A stretch of 13,314 nucleotides of DNA from Candidatus Hodarchaeota archaeon (GTDB lineage: Archaea > Asgardarchaeota > Heimdallarchaeia > Hodarchaeales > YT1-057), in contig JAEOTI010000730.1 of assembly GCA_016839955.1 (NCBI GenBank), positions 1 through 13,314 on the forward strand, written 5' to 3'. Below the pieces are notes generated by a model. It searched no databases. It was not told the DNA's origin and was given only the letters and a program-made list of their open reading frames with translations. Position numbers and translations under genes: made by a program. How positions within the stretch are numbered: the first letter of the stretch is position 1; each line of letters begins with the position of its first letter. This document shows, one piece after another, positions 11,344 through 13,314 of this stretch.

Positions 11344-13314
11344 ATGATACAAATGAAGAAACTAATTCATCTTATTATCCTTACTAGTATCATATTTTTA
11401 GGTCTGATAACCGCGACCACGGGGATAGGTCAACAATCCCTCTCAGATGACCGACCAGAAGTGCATTTTAAAGTAACACTATTGGCTCCTGCTTGTAATC
11501 CTGCTAGAGTACAACACGCTCAAGTAATTAAAGCAGAACTCTGGAAAATAGGCATTCAAGCCGATTTAGTTCTAGTAGGCTGGGATGTTCACATCCCACG
11601 GATATTTGAAGTCCCAGGTTACAAAACTTATGATGCAGGTGGAGTAGACATTGCGTTCATCGGCTGTGTACCTTCTGATCCACTAGTACCTTCCTTATCG
11701 TGGTACTACCATCAGAACGTGTTAAAAAATGGAACTGGTTCTACTGGAAATTGGATGGGGTTAGATGATAAGATGATTAGTGACATGATTGATGAGGCAG
11801 ATAGAACACTCGATTTCAACAAGCGGCAAGAATTGATCGTTAAGATTATGGATCGAGCTATCTGGGAAGTTCATCCTCAAGATGGAATTTACCATGAAGC
11901 GGGTGTTTATCCTTATCGAGACATTGTGAAAAACTATGATATAAAACGATGGTTATCAGCTCAAGCCAACATTGCTGAAATGTCCCTTATTTCAGGTGAT
12001 TCCTTCACTTATGCCAGTCAAGCTAAATGGCTAGACTTGAACCCATCGATCTCAAACTCACTTTATGACTCGTATGTCCATTCAATGACATTCTCAAGTA
12101 CATATGAGTATGATGTTAATTGGATTCTGCAACCAGTTATGGCGACGACAGATCCTATTCCCTTAAACTCTACGACTCCAATTTCTGCATATATCGATGT
12201 TTCCACGATTTCATCTGATTCATTTTATTTTGGTGTTACAACTGAAACTACATGGGGGGATAATCCAGCAATTGATCCCGAATTTGGTGCTACTGTTTGG
12301 GAAGAGGATAAATCTATGTTCTTAATTCCTCTCCGTCAGGGTGTTCCTTGGCATCCAGCTACTGCATATGGGTATAATGAATCTGATGTCTTTCATGTAA
12401 CTGCTGATGACTATATCTGGGGTATGAAATACAGAATGCATGAGGATCATCCAGGACCAAGTCGGTCCGGACTTCTCCGATTATTTGGTTCAACTGAACT
12501 AGGTTTCCAGAAGATTAACGACTCTATGATCAAAGTAAACTTCCGGGGTGGAACGGGTGAGGGGATAAATCCAGAATGGTCTAGAGATCTTGCTTTCCCC
12601 CCCTATCCTCAACATATCCTTAATCCTGAGTTTGATGCGACTGAATGGGGGGGTGGTGTAGGTAAATACCCTGATAACACGTCAATTCCTGCGATTAGTG
12701 ATCATAAAACAGATCATAAAATGAATGTTGGGGGTGAGTATTGTATAGTTGGTAACGGTCCTTACCGCTATTACGATTGGTCTGACGTAGAAGGGACTGC
12801 TACTCTCGAAAAGTTTGAAGATTGGGGTAATAGCCTTTGGGACGAAACACCCTACGATGTAAACAATATAGATACATATTATTATACTGTCATGGAAGGT
12901 AAAGATACTGCACTTATTGCACTTGATAATTATCAGGTTGATGCTCTCGATGGTGGAAACTATGGTTTTGGAAAAGACCTTAAGTATCTTCAAAGTTTAA
13001 GAGATCAAGGGATTGTTACCGAGATTCTCATTGAACAAGCTATACAGACAATGGGCTATAACCTTTACCACCCTAACTTGAAGAGTGTCTTTGTGCGCCT
13101 GGCTATTTCTCATCTTATCCCTAGGCAGAAAATTATTGATTATATTTTGGGTGGATTAGGTGTGACTAATGAATTTGTAGGTCTTTCTCCCATCAGCCCA
13201 TATTGGCCAACAGAAGTCCATTGGGAAAACGATATTGGGCTTGATCAAAAGTATGACTCAGTTCTTCCCGAAGAAAAACACTTCCAAGGTCATATTCGTT
13301 ATGATTTGGATAAA
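11344..13314 (+). CDS. Secreted family 5 solute-binding protein of an ABC transporter, 3' end outside the window
   Basis: The frame is open for 657 codons to the window edge. Residues 4-29 form a signal peptide (MKKLIHLIILTSIIFLGLIT core, then TTGIGQQ), so the protein is exported. Typical family 5 (peptide, nickel or oligosaccharide) motifs follow: LIPLRQGVPWHPAT (327-340), VTADDYIWGMKYRM (352-365), VGNGPYRYYDW (469-479), ALIALDNYQVDAL (523-535) and VRLAISHLIPRQKIIDYILGG (584-604). Before them, residues 56-185 resemble the family's C-terminal lobe: QVIKAELWKIGIQADLVLVGWD (60-81), GGVDIAFIGC (99-108) and DDKMISDMIDEADRTLDFNKRQELI (141-165). Lobe order thus looks permuted, or the lobe is duplicated. 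The ATG at 11344 fits a leaderless start; an ATG at 11353 is the alternative. Transporter permease and ATPase genes would be expected further right. The ligand cannot be inferred. Confidence 0.9.
   Translation, partial: MIQMKKLIHLIILTSIIFLGLITATTGIGQQSLSDDRPEVHFKVTLLAPACNPARVQHAQVIKAELWKIGIQADLVLVGWDVHIPRIFEVPGYKTYDAGGVDIAFIGCVPSDPLVPSLSWYYHQNVLKNGTGSTGNWMGLDDKMISDMIDEADRTLDFNKRQELIVKIMDRAIWEVHPQDGIYHEAGVYPYRDIVKNYDIKRWLSAQANIAEMSLISGDSFTYASQAKWLDLNPSISNSLYDSYVHSMTFSSTYEYDVNWILQPVMATTDPIPLNSTTPISAYIDVSTISSDSFYFGVTTETTWGDNPAIDPEFGATVWEEDKSMFLIPLRQGVPWHPATAYGYNESDVFHVTADDYIWGMKYRMHEDHPGPSRSGLLRLFGSTELGFQKINDSMIKVNFRGGTGEGINPEWSRDLAFPPYPQHILNPEFDATEWGGGVGKYPDNTSIPAISDHKTDHKMNVGGEYCIVGNGPYRYYDWSDVEGTATLEKFEDWGNSLWDETPYDVNNIDTYYYTVMEGKDTALIALDNYQVDALDGGNYGFGKDLKYLQSLRDQGIVTEILIEQAIQTMGYNLYHPNLKSVFVRLAISHLIPRQKIIDYILGGLGVTNEFVGLSPISPYWPTEVHWENDIGLDQKYDSVLPEEKHFQGHIRYDLDK

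Noticed and set aside
12682..12993. 103-codon minus-strand ORF rich in Ile
   Set aside because: It is antisense to the solute-binding protein gene, whose family motifs continue through this stretch.
1..13314. Mobile element, CRISPR array, tRNA or rRNA
   Set aside because: I found no transposase or integrase motif, no regularly spaced repeats, no terminal repeats around any gene, and no tRNA-like GTTCRANYC block in a cloverleaf context.

Overview
The window looks archaeal. It is AT-rich and densely packed, with short intergenic gaps. Several starts are preceded by GGTGA- or GAGTGA-type Shine-Dalgarno sequences, and other starts sit about 25-30 bases downstream of TATA-like boxes, as leaderless archaeal transcripts do. 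Three genes can only start at TTG. The gene content (a CDC48-type N-domain fused to a von Willebrand A domain, CoA-thioester enzymes, DUF362 and flavodoxin-fold redox proteins, TPR proteins, a large family 5 substrate-binding protein) would suit a metabolically versatile archaeon such as an Asgard (Heimdallarchaeia-like) lineage. That placement is an impression, because no ribosomal or phylogenetic marker is present.

Left part (1-2787): the 3' portion of a large helical protein of unknown function, with a same-frame 34-codon open stretch after its stop. Next, on the minus strand, is a two-gene operon of flavodoxin-fold proteins joined by an ATGA overlap. The first encoded has a compact CX2CX2CX7C iron-sulfur motif; the second has no such motif but a better FMN phosphate loop.

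Middle part (2788-6695): a divergent promoter region, then a plus-strand pair made of a DUF362 protein with an unusual cysteine cluster and a DinB-fold protein with a probable metal-binding histidine set. It converges on a minus-strand pair (TPR protein, then nitroreductase). The two convergent units meet at a CTAG tetranucleotide that carries both stop codons.

CoA part (6696-9176): a 3-hydroxyacyl-CoA dehydrogenase with two C-terminal domains is divergent from a family III CoA-transferase whose residues match alpha-methylacyl-CoA racemase. The 111-bp gap between them holds a perfect 10-bp inverted repeat (TATGTTCACC / GGTGAACATA) and a nested 7-bp one overlapping a TATA-like box, so it is a good candidate operator for a regulator controlling both genes. 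Together they suggest beta-oxidation of (possibly methyl-branched) acyl-CoAs.

Right part (9230-13314): the CDC48-N/vWA fusion on the minus strand, a 385-bp AT-rich gap with promoter-like elements but no visible gene, a 66-residue charged coiled-coil protein with a strong Shine-Dalgarno, and a secreted family 5 solute-binding protein that runs off the window. In that last protein the segment resembling the family's C-terminal lobe comes before the segment resembling the N-terminal lobe.

I see no tRNA, rRNA, CRISPR array, transposase or insertion sequence. The most distinctive items are the vWA fusion, the permuted or duplicated binding protein, and the shared operator-like region between the two CoA genes.
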